Shown: positions 1 to 26,916, numbered from the stretch's first letter. The stretch: DNA of 64,000 nucleotides from Semisulcospira habei (GCA_036245525.1 BTPG01000001.1:220524320-220588319); one strand, 5' to 3'. A program made the numbers and translations. The notes: generated from the letters alone by a model not told the origin.

Positions 1-233
1 CAGTAAACTTAGAAAGGGGGGGGGGGGGGGCCGGAACCTCTTGAATCTGCCCATATCCGCCCTCGTCCTTTCAGGCAATATCGGGTCAACAGTACTTTGT
101 TCTTTCCTCGATTGTATTCATAGACCCTCATGTGTACGTCAGCACTGATTTTCCGTCCGGCTTGTGCGCAGCTTGACGGCATCCTTACGTGCGCTCTTTC
201 ATAACGAGTCCGTAATAACAGCCTAGTGAACAC

Positions 234-323
234 AAAGCCCTGGGGCCGACGTATGCCGCAATTGGCCTGCGCACTGTCGTGCGCGGGTCAACTGCAGCAT
301 ACGTCGGCACCAGGACCTTTTAC
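234..323. repeat. Foldback element FB-I
   Basis: Imperfect hairpin: the left arm contains GGGGCCGACGTATGC and the right arm GCATACGTCGGCACC, around a GC-rich loop. Related hairpins lie at 17945-17990, 22731-22794 and 26001-26101. Confidence 0.6.
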
Positions 324-665
324 GCGCTGTACTGTCAGCTGAAAATCCGCAGGAGAGCTCTTCGGCTCAGAAGGTAAAATGTGTCTGCTTCCTGCCGGCG
401 GATGGAGAGTAAAGTCCCCTGACAAATGCGACAGTGGACAAACAGAAGTGAGCCCGTTTCCCGGTCCAGAGTCAAAATGGGGCGTAGTTTAGCTTCGGTC
501 TGATAAGCACAAATATCGGGATACACATCGACGGTAAAAAAATAAAAACACTTCGGGAGTGGTGCCTGATCAGTTTTTGCACAAACCTCTACGTCTCTGT
601 CACTTTTGCTTCTGTCTTAGATGTGTCTGTGAACTGGCGGCCAAGGACACGACATTAGAGACTGA

Positions 666-873
666 TTAACCCTTTTCATCCCACGGCAGCATTTGCCAAA
701 CTTTGGAGGTTTTACATGACGACTTTGAACCGGTTGCAGGAGATGGACTGACCATGATAATTCAAGGATAGTGCCAGATGAGCTTGGCGCCATTAGGCGC
801 CAATCTGGCACTATCCTTGAATTATCATGGTCGATCCATCGCCTGATATAGTGCGTCGGGGATAAATGGGTTA
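666..873. repeat. Foldback element FB-A, full length
   Basis: Begins TTAACCC and ends GGGTTAAC. The central hairpin has arms GACCATGATAATTCAAGG and CCTTGAATTATCATGGTC around TTGGCGCC...GGCGCCAA. The distal part carries the family's TTTGGAGG(T)GTCACC-like segment. It is a MITE-like non-coding element. Confidence 0.75.
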
Positions 874-1501
874 ACTATATTAACACAGACTAATCAGATA
901 CTACCCTTGAATTATCAAGTTCACATTCGTAAGCTTTTTAGACTTTGTTAGGAACTGTTTAGATCCTGTATTGTGTCTTGGCGTAGATTTAAAGGGATAT
1001 CACTAAAAACGAAACTGTATTATGCTCTGTCTGTCGCGCATCAGCTAACGGTCTTTGATTTGGTAATTCGCTAAATCGGTCACTATCGTTACGAAATGTC
1101 ATTTCGGTCGCTCCTGTCTCCCGAAACAAGGACCCGGACTTAAACTTTATGATACTAGAACGAGTACACTTCCGCTACTGACTCTTGAAGAAACATAGAG
1201 TATGGTTTAATTAAATGTCAAAATTGTATAGTTGGTGTAAAGGTATGAAGTACGTAAGTTTCAAGCGAGAATTCAAACTTTGCCTAAACTGCATTGAGAT
1301 TCAGGTTCAGAACACATTATTTTCCACTGCCAAATTTTTCTTTTAATCCGACATATTATTATAACAGAATAAAATTATGTCTTCTGTTTTCACGCAGTCA
1401 CTCGACGTTCCTTCAGTTGCACCCTTCGCCATTCACACTCCCAGTCCCACCCTGACGCAGATTCAACCTGTGAACAAAATGCTGAGGGGAGACGAAGCAA
1501 G

Positions 1502-1607
1502 GTATACTCTTGAGCAAAGGAAATGCGACATTTTTGGAATCCTCGGAAACACTAAAGTGTTTCCGATGATTCCAAAAATGTCGCATTTCATTTGCTCGCC
1601 AGTATAA
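1502..1607. repeat. Foldback element FB-B
   Basis: Hairpin with AAATGCGACATTTTTGGAAT in one arm and its complement in the other, ending in tatact/agtata. A second copy lies at 5148-5251. Confidence 0.7.
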
Positions 1608-1875
1608 AAGTCGAAAAACTGTGTAGGAAGAACATTTTTTAAGAACATTATTGTGTCATCCGAACTCATTGTTGTCGGTGATTTCTTTTTGCTTACTTCT
1701 AGTGTCTGTTGTTCTTTTTGACAATGCACTATGAGGACACGTGTTTTATTGTTCCTTTATTTCGTCTCTTTTCCATGCATTTTCTGCCTTTCACTATGCC
1801 CCTTTCTATTTTTCCTTGTATTTTCATGGTTTGGTTTTTGTTTTTGTTTCTGTTGCTTTTTAAATAGGTTTTCAT

Positions 1876-1941
1876 AACCCCTTTGTGCATGATGTAGCCA
1901 CCGATAAACAGTACCGGTGGCTGCATGATGCACAAGGGGGT
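1876..1941. repeat. Foldback element FB-C
   Basis: Palindrome AACCCCTTTGTGCATGATG ... ACCGGTGGCTGCATGATGCACAAGGGGG. The family recurs at 15288, 46138, 51985 and 63489. Confidence 0.7.
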
Positions 1942-1956
1942 ACAAATCTGTGGCTG

Positions 1957-2210
1957 CCATTCGCAAATTTTGGAGGTGTCACCTATGGATTATGAACCAG
2001 TCGCAGGAGATGGATGGAACAATATGATTCAAGGGTAGTACCAGATTTGATTGGCGCCATCAGGCGCCAAGCAAATCTAGCACTACTTTTAAATTATCCT
2101 TGCCATTTGAATTATCTTTGGCACTACCTGTGAATTATCTTGCCACTTACCTTTGAATTATTACGGTCGATGCATCTCCTGCTGTAGTGCGTCGGGGCTA
2201 ACAGGGTTAA
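1957..2210. repeat. Foldback element FB-A with repeated right arm
   Basis: Family A hairpin in which the right-arm motif (GGCACTACC..TGAATTATC) is repeated about three times between 2085 and 2165, followed by the usual GCATCTCCTGCTGTAGTGCGTC end and GGGTTAA. Confidence 0.65.
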
Positions 2211-2567
2211 TATAGGTTGGATATCCAGTAAACTGAAAACTAGCACTAATTAATTAATAATAGTCTCAGTCCACGCCAACTTCAGTGTTTTATGAACAAC
2301 GTCACGCAATACAGGACACAAGTAACCTCCGCACCCTCCACCTACCCTTCCTCTTCTCCAACCACCCGGTCTGAACACTGATCCGCAGTGGGTATGACTT
2401 CTCGATGTCATTAGTGTTCACGTGTGCTATGGAAGTATCCCTTAGCGTGCAACCTATACCTGATTAGCACCTCAACCTTGCATAACAGCTGATGCTCAAT
2501 AAGGGTCACAAGTTTGTGTTGATTTGCTGGCACACTTTATAATTTAGTTCCTGTGTGAGTCATATGT

Positions 2568-2812
2568 TTGGAGGTGTCACCTGTCGACTGTGTACCAACT
2601 GCAGGAGATGAATCGACCATGATAATTCAAGGGTAGTGCCAAATTAGCTTGGCGCCATCAGGTGCCAAGCTAAACTTTCACTACCCTTGAATTATCATGG
2701 TACATCCATTTCCTGGAGGTGTCACTCATCGAATGTGTACCAGTTGCACGAGATGGATCGAACAATATAATTCAAGGGTAGTGCCAGATTAGCTTGGCGC
2801 CAACAGGAATTT
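2568..2812. repeat. Two tandem FB-A foldbacks
   Basis: One complete hairpin (2600-2712) is followed immediately by the left half of a second (2720-2812). Both carry GGAGGTGTCAC and the GATAATTCAAGGGTAGTGCC-type arm. Confidence 0.7.
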
Positions 2813-2975
2813 GGACGATATATTCTGTGATAATTTGCTGTCTGACAGTTGTTTTGTTATGGAGTGCTATTTTTCTGACATTCTGACATTTTGAGTTGAA
2901 ATACCAATCCATCTTTTCATAAAATGGCTCATAACACACTGAACGCATGCGGGTGATACGTGTTGTTGAATCACT

Positions 2976-3067
2976 TTAACCCTTTGGTGTCGGTAGCGGA
3001 TGTAGTCGCGAAGATTCCTACAGCAAATCATCGCGACTAAAACCGCTACCGACGCCCAAAGGGTTAA
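2976..3067. repeat. Foldback element FB-D
   Basis: TTAACCCTTTGG-bounded palindrome with arms GTCGGTAGCGGATGTAGTCG and its near complement, ending CCAAAGGGTTAA. Confidence 0.75.
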
Positions 3068-3785
3068 AACGTCTGAGATTTTTTGTTGTTGATCATAATG
3101 TGTAACATTTTTCTCACGCGTTCGCTGCCACATTTATGAAAAATTATATTCACAGTACATCAGCGCAAAGCATGACCTTTAATAATAAACCTTTTATTGT
3201 TTGCAATTGACGCCCTCTCCCAGGGGAGTTTATTGTGACATTTGTGCGGCAACACAGGCGTTATTGTGGGTTAGTGTCAATTCACACGAGTGAATTCCCT
3301 TTAGACTGTGCGTAGTTGTGATCCTGGTAGCGCATATCACATACATTATGTGCATAGTTGATTACGGCTTGTTATTGTGCATTCGCCGTATCGAATGTGA
3401 TGCTTTAAGGTACACAAATTCGACAGACGGATAGGGTATATATTTGACACGTATCACTTGGCGGTGCTTTATTACATCCCAAATAAACTAAACAAGGCGG
3501 TGCTTTATCACATCCCAAATAAACCATGCGCACTTAGGGTTTGTTTGCTACCGGTCGCTCGAGATGGATCGGTCGTTATAGCTCAAAGGTGGTGTCTGAT
3601 TAGCTTGGCGTCTCTGCAGAGTGACTGTACTGTTAAGCTACCTTCGCTGGCGCTAAAAGTGACTTCACAGAGTATTTTCCGGGAAAAGTGCACGGTTGTG
3701 TGGTCAGTGAAATGTCATTGTCTGAGAGTGTTCTCTCATCGTCTGGTCATTATTGGTGTGACCTTCTTTGTCGGACAGCAGCACA

Positions 3786-3992
3786 TTAACCCCTTCACTG
3801 CCGAGAGGAAATGAACGCGATCCAACTGCAAGAGGCATATGAGCCCCCGCGGCTGCGGGGGCTCATGAGGATCTATGCCTCTTGCTGAGAGCACTTTGTG
3901 TCCGTGTTCTTTGGAGAGTTGTGGCTTTTGGTCGTTCAGTGAACACAGAGTTCACGAACAGAATGTACGCACGTTGGCAGGGAAGGGGCTAA
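3786..3992. repeat. Foldback element FB-F, full length
   Basis: Begins TTAACCCCTTCACTGCC and ends GGCAGGGAAGGGGCTAA. The core palindrome is CATGAGCCCCCGC..GCGGGGGCTCATGAGGAT. Other copies lie at 6690, 10917, 25785, 28178, 45917, 47141 and 62560. Confidence 0.75.
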
Positions 3993-4421
3993 TATGAGGC
4001 AAACAGTGACAGATACGCTTACACGCCAAGGGCAATCACTCCACTCTGGACAAGAACGTAGATAAACAGTTAGGTACCTTGACACTTTACGGCGACACCA
4101 GATCGCCAGCGCGCAACAAAACTCAAGGCACAAAATACTACATGACAAAAACAGTGCATAAAGGTCATGTTAAAAACAAATAGGCATGATCGAGAAGTTC
4201 ATGATGAATAGGGCGTAAGTTTATTTTACAAACAATTAGGCCATAAAATTCATGCTAAAAACCATTAGGAATACGTTCATGGCACAGACTACACTTCATG
4301 TTGAAGACACTTACGTATAAAGTTCATGATACAGACAATTATGCATTATGATAAAGAAACACAACACTAGGGATCTGCGCAACGGAGAATCATGTGAGCA
4401 AGTTGCACCACACCACACACT

Positions 4422-4658
4422 CAACGACTGGCCAGAATGTTTAGAGAGTTTCCTCGTGCTGATTCTAGCAATCTGAAAAGAATACGTCACTAACGTAGTG
4501 CAACGACTGGCCATAATGTTTAGAGAGTTTCCTCGTGCTGATTCTAGCAATCTGAACAGAATACGTCACTAACGTAGTGCAACGACTGGCCAGAATGTTT
4601 AGAGAGTTTCCTCGTGCTGATTCTAGCAATCTGAACAGAATACGTCACTAACGTAGTG
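4422..4658. repeat. 79-bp tandem repeat, three copies
   Basis: Units begin CAACGACTGGCC at 4422, 4501 and 4580, with an exact 79-bp step and only a few substitutions. Not coding. Confidence 0.9.
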
Positions 4659-5147
4659 CAGGAAAAGGAATGTCACAGGTAGAGTATGTTTCGCTGCTTT
4701 CTAAATATCATTTTATTAAAACAAACTGAGTTCACTGTAAACATTTTAAATCTAAATAACTGTATTCATAAGCAACGATTAGGGGTTGGGGGGGGGGGGG
4801 TGTCGTTTTGAGTTCGTGGTCACCCCGCACTTGCCTAGAGATCGTATTTTGCGTTTCTGGGCTTACGTGTGGAATGTTTGCACATGTACGACCAATTAAG
4901 TCCCCTCCTCTCCCCTCTTCACACCACACCACCCACCCCACCCCCACCCCCACCCCAACCCCTCGCTCGCGTTTTTATTAATTGTGAATTTATGCACGAA
5001 TGCTATCACATAATTCAGTGACAGAGCAGTTGTGATGACTGCGAACAAGCAAAGGCAGCTGTCTACGCTAATATTGAACCCACTCGACCAGCTATTTGAC
5101 GATTTATAACTTCGATGACCTCTTCCCTGTCACAGCCAAGTGGATTA

Positions 5148-5251
5148 TATACTGACCAGCAAAAGAAATGCGACATCACTGGTATCATCAGAAACACGTC
5201 AGTGTTTCCGATGATTCCAGTGATGTCGTATTTATTTTGCTGGTCAGTATA
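5148..5251. repeat. Foldback element FB-B
   Basis: TATACTGACCAGCAAAAGAA... pairs with ...TTTTGCTGGTCAGTATA around GTGTTTCCGATGATTCC. Second copy of the 1502-1607 family. Confidence 0.75.
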
Positions 5252-5375
5252 AAGCTTTGCGCAGAGTCGTGAAAGATGATGTGAAACGTGTGTGATTGCT
5301 ACAGATGCCAGACTAATCAGGCACTACTCGTGCGTGCAGACAACATACGTCCGCGTCATTAATAACCTCGCATCC

Positions 5376-5581
5376 TTAACTCACTCTGCCCGCGACACAC
5401 CACAGCAAGATATGGCTCGACCATGATAGTTTAAGGGTGGTAGCAGAATAGCTTGGCGCCTATAGGCGCCAAGCTACTGTGCCACCACCCTTGAACTATC
5501 ATGGTCGATCTGTCTCCTGAATTGTAATCCAGTCCTAAGAGGATAACTCGGGTATTTCGTACCTCGGGCACAATGAGTTAA
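5376..5581. repeat. Foldback element FB-A'
   Basis: TTAACTCACTCTGCCCGCGA ... CAATGAGTTAA, with arms GACCATGATAGTTTAAGGGT and the complement. This is the A' subfamily, with the GCCAGAATAGCTTGGCGCC centre. Confidence 0.75.
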
Positions 5582-5986
5582 TAAACAGTGTGCTGTTCAT
5601 TTTTTAATCTTTCTTCATTGTTATGAGTTTATTAACTATCAATGCCTGCTGTGTACACACTCGTCACCGGCGTTATGTTGTTTTGTTGTGTTTACGACCT
5701 TATTTATTACCGCTGTGCATAATGCACCTGCATATTTACACAGACGCGCGTTGATTAATAGCAAACATATATTGTGCGCGGGGAAATCCTTGTAATATAC
5801 AACACGTGCGCGTCACGCTGATTTGATTTAAAGGTCTCATTTTGCTGAAAGTAAAGGTAGCTGTGAATCAAGCTAATTTTTCCATCAGTTATACTCTAGT
5901 GAGTAGGTTGAACCGACTGTGATAGCTTAGTGGTGCAACATGCAAAGTGCATGACACTCCCCATCTATTGGGTTGGTGTCGGACTC

Positions 5987-6050
5987 ACACTGGTTGTCTC
6001 CCTTGATTCGCTACCGCTGATCATTGGTAGCGAATCAAAGGAGACAAATT
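5987..6050. repeat. Foldback element FB-G
   Basis: Palindrome TGGTTGTCTCCCTTGATTCG / CGAATCAAAGGAGACAA. Other copies lie at 47598, 53550 and 62108. Confidence 0.75.
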
Positions 6051-6689
6051 TCACTGATTTTGCCACATCTCATGCATTTGTAACTTCATTTGTGCTCCTT
6101 TTGACTCAACACAATTTGGGGCCCTGCCCGGACAATAAAATTATACCTACTCTCATGAAGCGCTCTGGGTGATTTTAAAATAGCTGAACCATCTCACATG
6201 AGAGACAGTTCCACTTTACAGGTACCCCAGTAAAGCCCTTCCATGTGCATGAGAGATAATTTTCATGAATCCTTGCGAGTTTGGAGAGGAAAAATTTGAT
6301 TGGCGGAGATATACGTCCGCACAATTGATCATTGAAATATAGCCCAAAGCTCAAAATGTATTCGGTTCATTAAAGACTGTGCGCGAGTTTGATTTCAAGG
6401 GGAAATTGAATTACAAACTGCGTATGTTGTATCTTTTCCAAACTCGATTTCTGTCACGTACTGCGCAATCAACCGAGATCATCTGTGAATTACAAGCAGA
6501 TGACACAATGCGCAAAAGTCACGCATTCTGTGGATTCAGCAGACCCGACCTGGCTGCAGAGACCATAGTCATGCAGCCTCAGGGGTTCAGGAGTCTTTAA
6601 CACCTTACAATACAATACAATACAATGCAATACTATACAACGTTATTGTCTGTTCGAGCCCAAGCACGACAGAAATTGAAATCTGTCCA

Positions 6690-6768
6690 ACAGCAAGAGG
6701 TATAGACCCTCATGAGCCCCCGCATCGTCGGGGCTCATGAGGATCTATACCTCTTGCTGAAATCACTT
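6690..6768. repeat. FB-F core hairpin
   Basis: CAGCAAGAGGTATAGACC...GGATCTATACCTCTTGCTG palindrome. The outer FB-F parts are eroded. Confidence 0.7.
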
Positions 6769-7249
6769 TGCATCCATGCTGCTTTGACGGTTGAGGATCT
6801 TTGGGGCTGAAATAACAGTGATTTCCAAAACACATTCCGCGTCCACTGGAATTGTAGGGGTTGAACGTCCGTTACGAAGCCGGCGTGCGTGCCACATTAA
6901 TTGCGGCCATCGAGCGAGACGGATCGACGCTGTATACTGTTCAACTGCCCTCTCACGAAAACATTATCCGATTTCCAATCTGAAAGGATTAACGTTTACG
7001 CTTCGCATCAATCAGCGCATCACAAAATCAATGAAGCGTCAAAATAAATAAATAACACAATAGTCAATACATCTCATAGGGAACATATTGCGTAACTGAT
7101 GAATACATTTTTCTTATATAGTTTGAGTCACTAGATGCACAGACTCCTTATAATTACTTAAATAACCATTAAGCCTCATAGCCTTGCTTTTTTCATTTCC
7201 ACAGCCAAGAATTGCACACTTTATGTGAAATCGCATATGACCCGGACTC

Positions 7250-7580
<331 letters not shown>

Positions 7581-7876
7581 TTGGGAGTTTAACGTCCACG
7601 GCACCGGAGTGATAAGGGGCGGGTTAGGGAAACAGTGACAGCTATTGCCTATGGAGTTCAACCTGAACACAGATCAGTTCAAGCGCGGCGTACTGCCACT
7701 GTGCCACTTTGACGTGCCAGGACCTTTGAACGGACATGATACCATCATTTTTCACTGGATTGCGAGTCCAGGTAACAGTGCCGGGATGGTCACGAGGACT
7801 CGAACCCACGACCCGGCTGTTCCTTTCGCTCCGACGCTTAGCCGCCTAAGCTGTTTCGGACTCAGCCTGGACTCCG
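7581..7876 (-). mobile_element. tRNA-derived SINE, minus strand
   Basis: Read on the minus strand it has a tRNA-like head with a B-box-like GGGTTCGAGTCC (7801-7812), a body, and a 3' end GACGTTAAACTCCCAAATAA that runs straight into the tetranucleotide tract. The overlapping open frames (134 and 86 codons) are not genes. The family name is unknown to me. Confidence 0.65.
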
Positions 7877-7950
7877 GGGCCAGTTGCACGAGTGAGCTTA
7901 GTTCAGCGCCGGCCACTAAGCAAGGTGCTCCGCTTCGTGCAACTGGCCCC
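7877..7950. repeat. GGGGCCAGTTGCACGA hairpin
   Basis: Palindromic element with outer arms GGGGCCAGTTGCACGA and TCGTGCAACTGGCCCC and a GCGCCGGC centre. Confidence 0.7.
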
Positions 7951-8085
7951 TTTTGTCTGGCTCCCAATATGTCTCTTAATCTAAAGAGCATCGGGACCCC
8001 GGCGGTCTTCAATAACGCATTACATCCCGAGGCTGATTTTTTTTTTTAAGTTTGCTTATTGTCTTATGAAGACTACATTACGATA

Positions 8086-8190
8086 ACAGGATAGATCAAC
8101 CATTTTAGTTCAAGGGTGGTGCCAGAATAGCTTGGCGCCAAGCTATTCTGGCACCACCCTTGAAGTTGAACTATCATAGTCAATTTTATT
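8086..8190. repeat. Foldback element FB-A', short centre
   Basis: Palindrome centred on AGCTTGGCGCCAAGCT at about 8135, with arms TAGTTCAAGGGTGGTGCCAG and the complement. The leader at 8023-8080 (CATTACATCCCGAGGCTGAT) recurs beside copies at 12507 and 46940. Confidence 0.7.
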
Positions 8191-8345
8191 TCAAGCATTA
8201 GTGTCAGAGGATAAAAAGGCAAAGGCCGACTTGGGCCCCTGGCTGTCGGTCCTCTCCGTCCATCTCCCTGGCGGACGGAAGTGAACGAGATGAGGTCAGA
8301 GGTCATATCCTGTCGATTGACTTGGGGATTAATAATTTCGAATTG

Positions 8346-8462
<117 letters not shown>

Positions 8463-9342
8463 GTTGGACTAAATTTATGTGCGTAATGAAGCGAGAGACA
8501 AGATGCGATAATCCCGCAGAGATTAATCAAGGGAAGTTGACATGTGATCCGTACATTCAAGTGCACGCACTTTAATTCCGGTACAAGGCCAGCACGTTCC
8601 GTCTGCAAGGGAAACAGATTTTTATGAGACCCTGCAGGTTCTCGTGTAGGACGTAGGAAGATATATTTCATTGGGGTGGAGGTGGGGGCAGGGGATCCAG
8701 TGTGCCCAATATGGTTCTCTCAAGTCCCAAACAATTCAATCAAGAGAGGGCCGGGGAGGGGGTGGGATGGTGGCGGGAGGATCGAAAAAGTCGGAATCTT
8801 TCTACGGACATTTTTCTCATAAACAAAATAAAGCATCATGATTTTTTTTCTCAAAAATATTTCTTCTACAAAAACAGAAACAAAACATTCTGGGGGGGAG
8901 GGGGGAGGGGGGGCAGGGGTACTCCGCCCCTCCCCCCCCTCCCCCGAACCTTTTTTTCATTGGAGGGGCGAGGCCATCCCCCCCACCCCTACCCCACTTC
9001 CACCCCCTCAGCCCCCCCCCCCCTCATACCCCTTCTGGTACCTGTGCCACTGATGTCGTAAAGCAATCATCTGTTTTCGCAGTTTTTGGTGTAATTAAGT
9101 AAGGGACAAATGCGATGATCCAACAGATATGAATCAATGGCATGCAAACAGGTGATGCAGTGCATGTACGTGCACAAAGCATAATCTAGCTCTGTTGTTA
9201 ATAAGTTCCGCCTGCAAGAGACCGGAGTGATAAGGGGCGGGTTATGCCGCGTATCCGGGGCAGGGGCTCATGCGAATCTTTGCCTTTTGTTTTCTGAGAC
9301 CGGTACCAGATGTACCCGCAGATATATGGGTGTCATGGCGTT

Positions 9343-9515
9343 TTAACTCACTCTGTCCGCGACACACCACAGCAAGATATGGGAGCCATTCCAGCCAAGC
9401 TATTCTGCCATCACCCTTGAACTATCATGGTCGATCTGCCTCCTGAATTGTAATGCAGTCCTCAGAGGATAACTCCAAAATGTGGGTATTTCGTACCTCG
9501 AGCACAATGTGTTAA
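9343..9515. repeat. FB-A' with left hairpin arm lost
   Basis: TTAACTCACTCTGTCCGCGA left end and ATGTGTTAAG right end are present, with only the right arm (CACCCTTGAACTATCATGG). The deletion joins the left flank to the arm at about 9395. Confidence 0.7.
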
Positions 9516-10179
9516 GCGTACACTTTAATATTTATCCGTAGTGTTTGAACGGGACGTAGAACAGGGAAATTTAGCGTCGTATGAAAACACGGTCATTGAC
9601 AGAAATACGTTTTTTTTTTTTTTTCTATTGTTAGTATCATCGTCATCATCATCGCCATCATCGTACGTTTCAACTTCATGGTCGTCGTCAAATATTGCCT
9701 CTCTCCCATTCAACGTCAGTCGATAGAAATGGATCGACTCACGATCCATTACCCTCAGCTGGTGCTGGACGTGAAATGGACATGATCCTGTATGTAGTTT
9801 GTAATACAAGCGCTGGCTATAATTTACGGTTTCAGACGTTTGCGCGTGACCGTGCTGACAAGTCGGAACCGCCCAAGTGAGGCAGAACAAATCCCAAATC
9901 GATACGTTGTGTAATAGCAGGGGCGGATCACATAACTCTCCATGGGTTTTCTTTTTTCTCTTTTTTCTTTTTTTTTTTTTTTTTTTTTTTGGGGGGGGGG
10001 TGTGTATTTGGGGACATTGTTCATTGTCTCAACATATTGACCGTCCAGAGAAGAGATCATGATGTCCAGAATATCAAAATATTAATATTTACAGGGTGAG
10101 GGGTTAGGCGGGAGGGAGGGCCTCAGAATGTTATGTGCCTCTTGCAGTTAATTTGTGATTGTTTTCCAACAGTGAAAGA

Positions 10180-10260
10180 TTAACTCATTAGAGACCTGCC
10201 TCATCCGGATACGCGGCATAAAGCCGCGTATTCGGATGCGGCACGTCTCGAATGAGTTAA
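10180..10260. repeat. Foldback element FB-E
   Basis: TTAACTCATTAGAGACCTGCC / GGCACGTCTCGAATGAGTTAA palindrome with GCGGCATAAAGCCGC centre. It lies about 220 bp upstream of the GPCR start codon. Confidence 0.8.
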
Positions 10261-10480
10261 ACATTTTCGTCAATTTCGTCATTGAATCTTTGAACAGTTC
10301 ATTTTGTTTTCGGATACATAGCTTCTCAGTTCATTGTACACGTTGTTTCTGATACATTTCGAAGATGTAAACTCAGTCATTCTTTGGACCTGTTTTACTT
10401 GTGTGCCTAGGTGTAACAGCCGAAGGATTTTTCCTCTCACAATTTAAGCGTGCGACAAGGTCATACAAGGTCGTGTCGAA

Positions 10481-24266
<13,786 letters not shown>

Positions 24267-25784
24267 AACAGGCTCATCGTTTGAACTCTTGAAACAAGAC
24301 GTACCAGCATATCTGAGTATAAGGCTGTTCTCCAGGATGACGTGTACAAGGTTGATGAGAGTTCTTGAGAAAAAGTGTACCACACGTAGGAGAGAATTTG
24401 GTAAGACAACGTGTGCAAAGACATTCGAGAATAACTCAGACCTATGGGACAAAGTGTACCGCTATATTTTGAGACACAGTATCACAGAATAGCAGAAAAA
24501 AAGTGTTTCAGGCTATTGCTGAAATCTTGTGAACCAGTGTGTACCAAGTACCAGCCCACACTTTTGGGACAACGTAGTCGAAAGGTATGCTACAATATCA
24601 GGTGACAAAATCGAACAGAATAGGTGAAATGTCCTTAGCAAAGTGTTGCAGGATCCCAGGATACAAGAATCAGACAACAAGGTGACTGCCAAGCGTGTAA
24701 AATGCAAAGGAAATCCCAAGAAAAAAATAGCACGCTTAGAAATCGGGTTAAAAATCAATTGTGTAGTAATATGTCCTTTTTAAGTGTGTTTCTTTTATTT
24801 TGGATTTCTTTTTTGCCTGAAACATGAAACATTTGTAAGACGGTACGTGTAAAGTGTGCTGCTAAGCTTGACCAGGGACTCTGACACAATATTGACAACA
24901 TTCTTTGGGATAGCAATACCATGAAAGCCTTTTGGAAAATCTGCCCAGGTTACAGTGAAGTCTTGGAAAAGCACACATAATTCGTTTGGATAAATACGCC
25001 ATAATACTGTGACACACGTGTACCAGACCACCAAAGAATAGTTTCGGACGAAGTGTGCGGGAGATTGTTCCCTAGAATTTTTCAACCCAATTTCGAGACT
25101 AAGTGTATCAATTGTACTAGCATACCAGAAGTGTATGTGGAATTGTACACCCATTCTTTGTGCCAAGGAGCACCAGAATACCACAGAAAACTCGTTAGAG
25201 AAAAGTGTGCTGGAATACAATTGTCTTGGCCAGCGTGCACCAAATACCAGAGACTTTTACAGGTGGGATTCTTTGGATCAAGCATCCCAGCACAGTCGGA
25301 AACTGTTTGCAACAGATACTGCTGACATTGTGTGTATGGGTGTATGGCATTCTATCTTAGAGATGGCACGCTTGTAAACAGCTGACTTACTGGACCACGT
25401 TGACAGGCAACACTGTGTTGTGTAATGTATATTGAAAACAGTGTGTTGCAGATCGACGTGACTCCCCAGTCTGTGTCAGTTGGAGCACCGGCCTGTTCGA
25501 TGACGCTTTGGTTCACGGGGCCGTAACTGAAAACCCTCGGGTTTTCTTCACGTCGTGCGGAAAAAGAAAACATTTGGTGGGACAGTAAGGCAGTCATTAT
25601 GAAAGTGGGTATGTGTCCTGAATGCCGATAAAAGCTCTTGGCGACCTGTGACCTTGAGAATCTTAAGGCCAGGCCCTTTAAAACAGTCTTTAGTTTTTGC
25701 AAGAGAATTATTTGGGACAAAGTGTTTAGAAACCTTGACAACTTTTTTTCACAGAGAAGAGAACGGACAAAAGGATGTTCACCC

Positions 25785-25895
25785 CTTCACTGCCCGGAAA
25801 AGGTGAACCTGATCCAAATGCAAGAAACATAGATCGTCATGAGCATCCGCAAATGCGGGAGCTTGTGAAGATTTATATCTCTTGCGGATACCTCC
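25785..25895. repeat. FB-F, diverged
   Basis: CACCCCTTCACTGCC start and CATGAGCATCCGCAAATGCGGG core. Confidence 0.6.
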
Positions 25896-26000
25896 TTGTG
25901 ACCCAGCTCCTAGAACGACTGGAGATCTTTGGAGTTAAACTAACAAACATTCAGAAACACAGTCTGTCACAAAGGCAGGGAAGTGGTAAATATAACACAA

Positions 26001-26101
26001 TGTGCAAAAGGCCGTCGGGCAGACGGCGGCCGCCGTTGGCCTGCACACGACCGTGCCCGGGCCAACGACGGCCGACGTCGGCCCGATGGTCTTTGCGCAT
26101 T
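26001..26101. repeat. Foldback element FB-I
   Basis: TGTGCAAAAGGCCGTCGGGC pairs with GCCCGATGGTCTTTGCGCA around GTTGGCC...GGCCAAC. Confidence 0.75.
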
Positions 26102-26451
26102 GGGTAAGATACTTATATGGACACACTTTTCCAGAACTTCGTGAAAATTTGATAGGTGGAGAAAAACGGAAAAAAACGCTTCTCTCATTCTGTGACAGTT
26201 TCACTTTCAGATAGTACGCCGTGCACATTGGCAGTGAAGGAAAGAATGTTGTGACTGGCTGGTTCAAACATCTGAAAGCTTGCACGATCTCGAAGCAAAG
26301 AGACCACGTGATTGCCCGTGCAGATGTCTGATCTTGGAACCTACAGCTGTAGGTAGGCAACTAACTTCCGAAATCACGGAGTTCAACCTATACGGACAAT
26401 GATGGTGTGTGTAACTGGCTGAAATAGATCATTGTGTGAACTCTCATTTTA

Positions 26452-26481
26452 ACCCTTTGGCTACCGACAGCCAAAGGATTA
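26452..26481. repeat. FB-D remnant (30 bp)
   Basis: TTAACCCTTTGGCTACC plus its complement CAGCCAAAGGATTAA: only the outermost arms of an FB-D element. Confidence 0.6.
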
Positions 26482-26916
26482 ACATCCCTCTGTAAAGCAG
26501 AGGAACCTACAGCTATTGCCTACAGATTTTGATGTCTTTGATGTACGTGTAACCGGTCGATTTGCGCATGTGAAATCGCAGCGAGGAAACAGAGCAAGAC
26601 ACTGCAACAGAAGTTGATCTCGTGTATCTGACCGATGTATGTCTGTGAACTCGTCTGGTGAAAATCGCGCCTTTTATGCCGGATCCAAGACTTTGAAATT
26701 TAAAGCTGTCCCCGCTTGACGTCTTACAGAAGTAAAACCAACAATCGCTTAAGTGTTATTGCCTGATACTGTTTTCACTTCTAACGCCAAGGTGGGAGTT
26801 GAATCGACCGTCATAGCGGAAGTGTACGTAGTCCTTGATAAGCTTAGCGTTGTTCAAGAGAGCGTTGGCGAGAAACGTTAGATCTAATGCACACTGACTC
26901 TCCAACTGTGCACAAG

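Noticed and set aside
7645..8049. 134-codon plus-strand frame and its minus-strand partner
   Set aside because: Overlies a tRNA-derived SINE and a palindromic element; no conserved domain.
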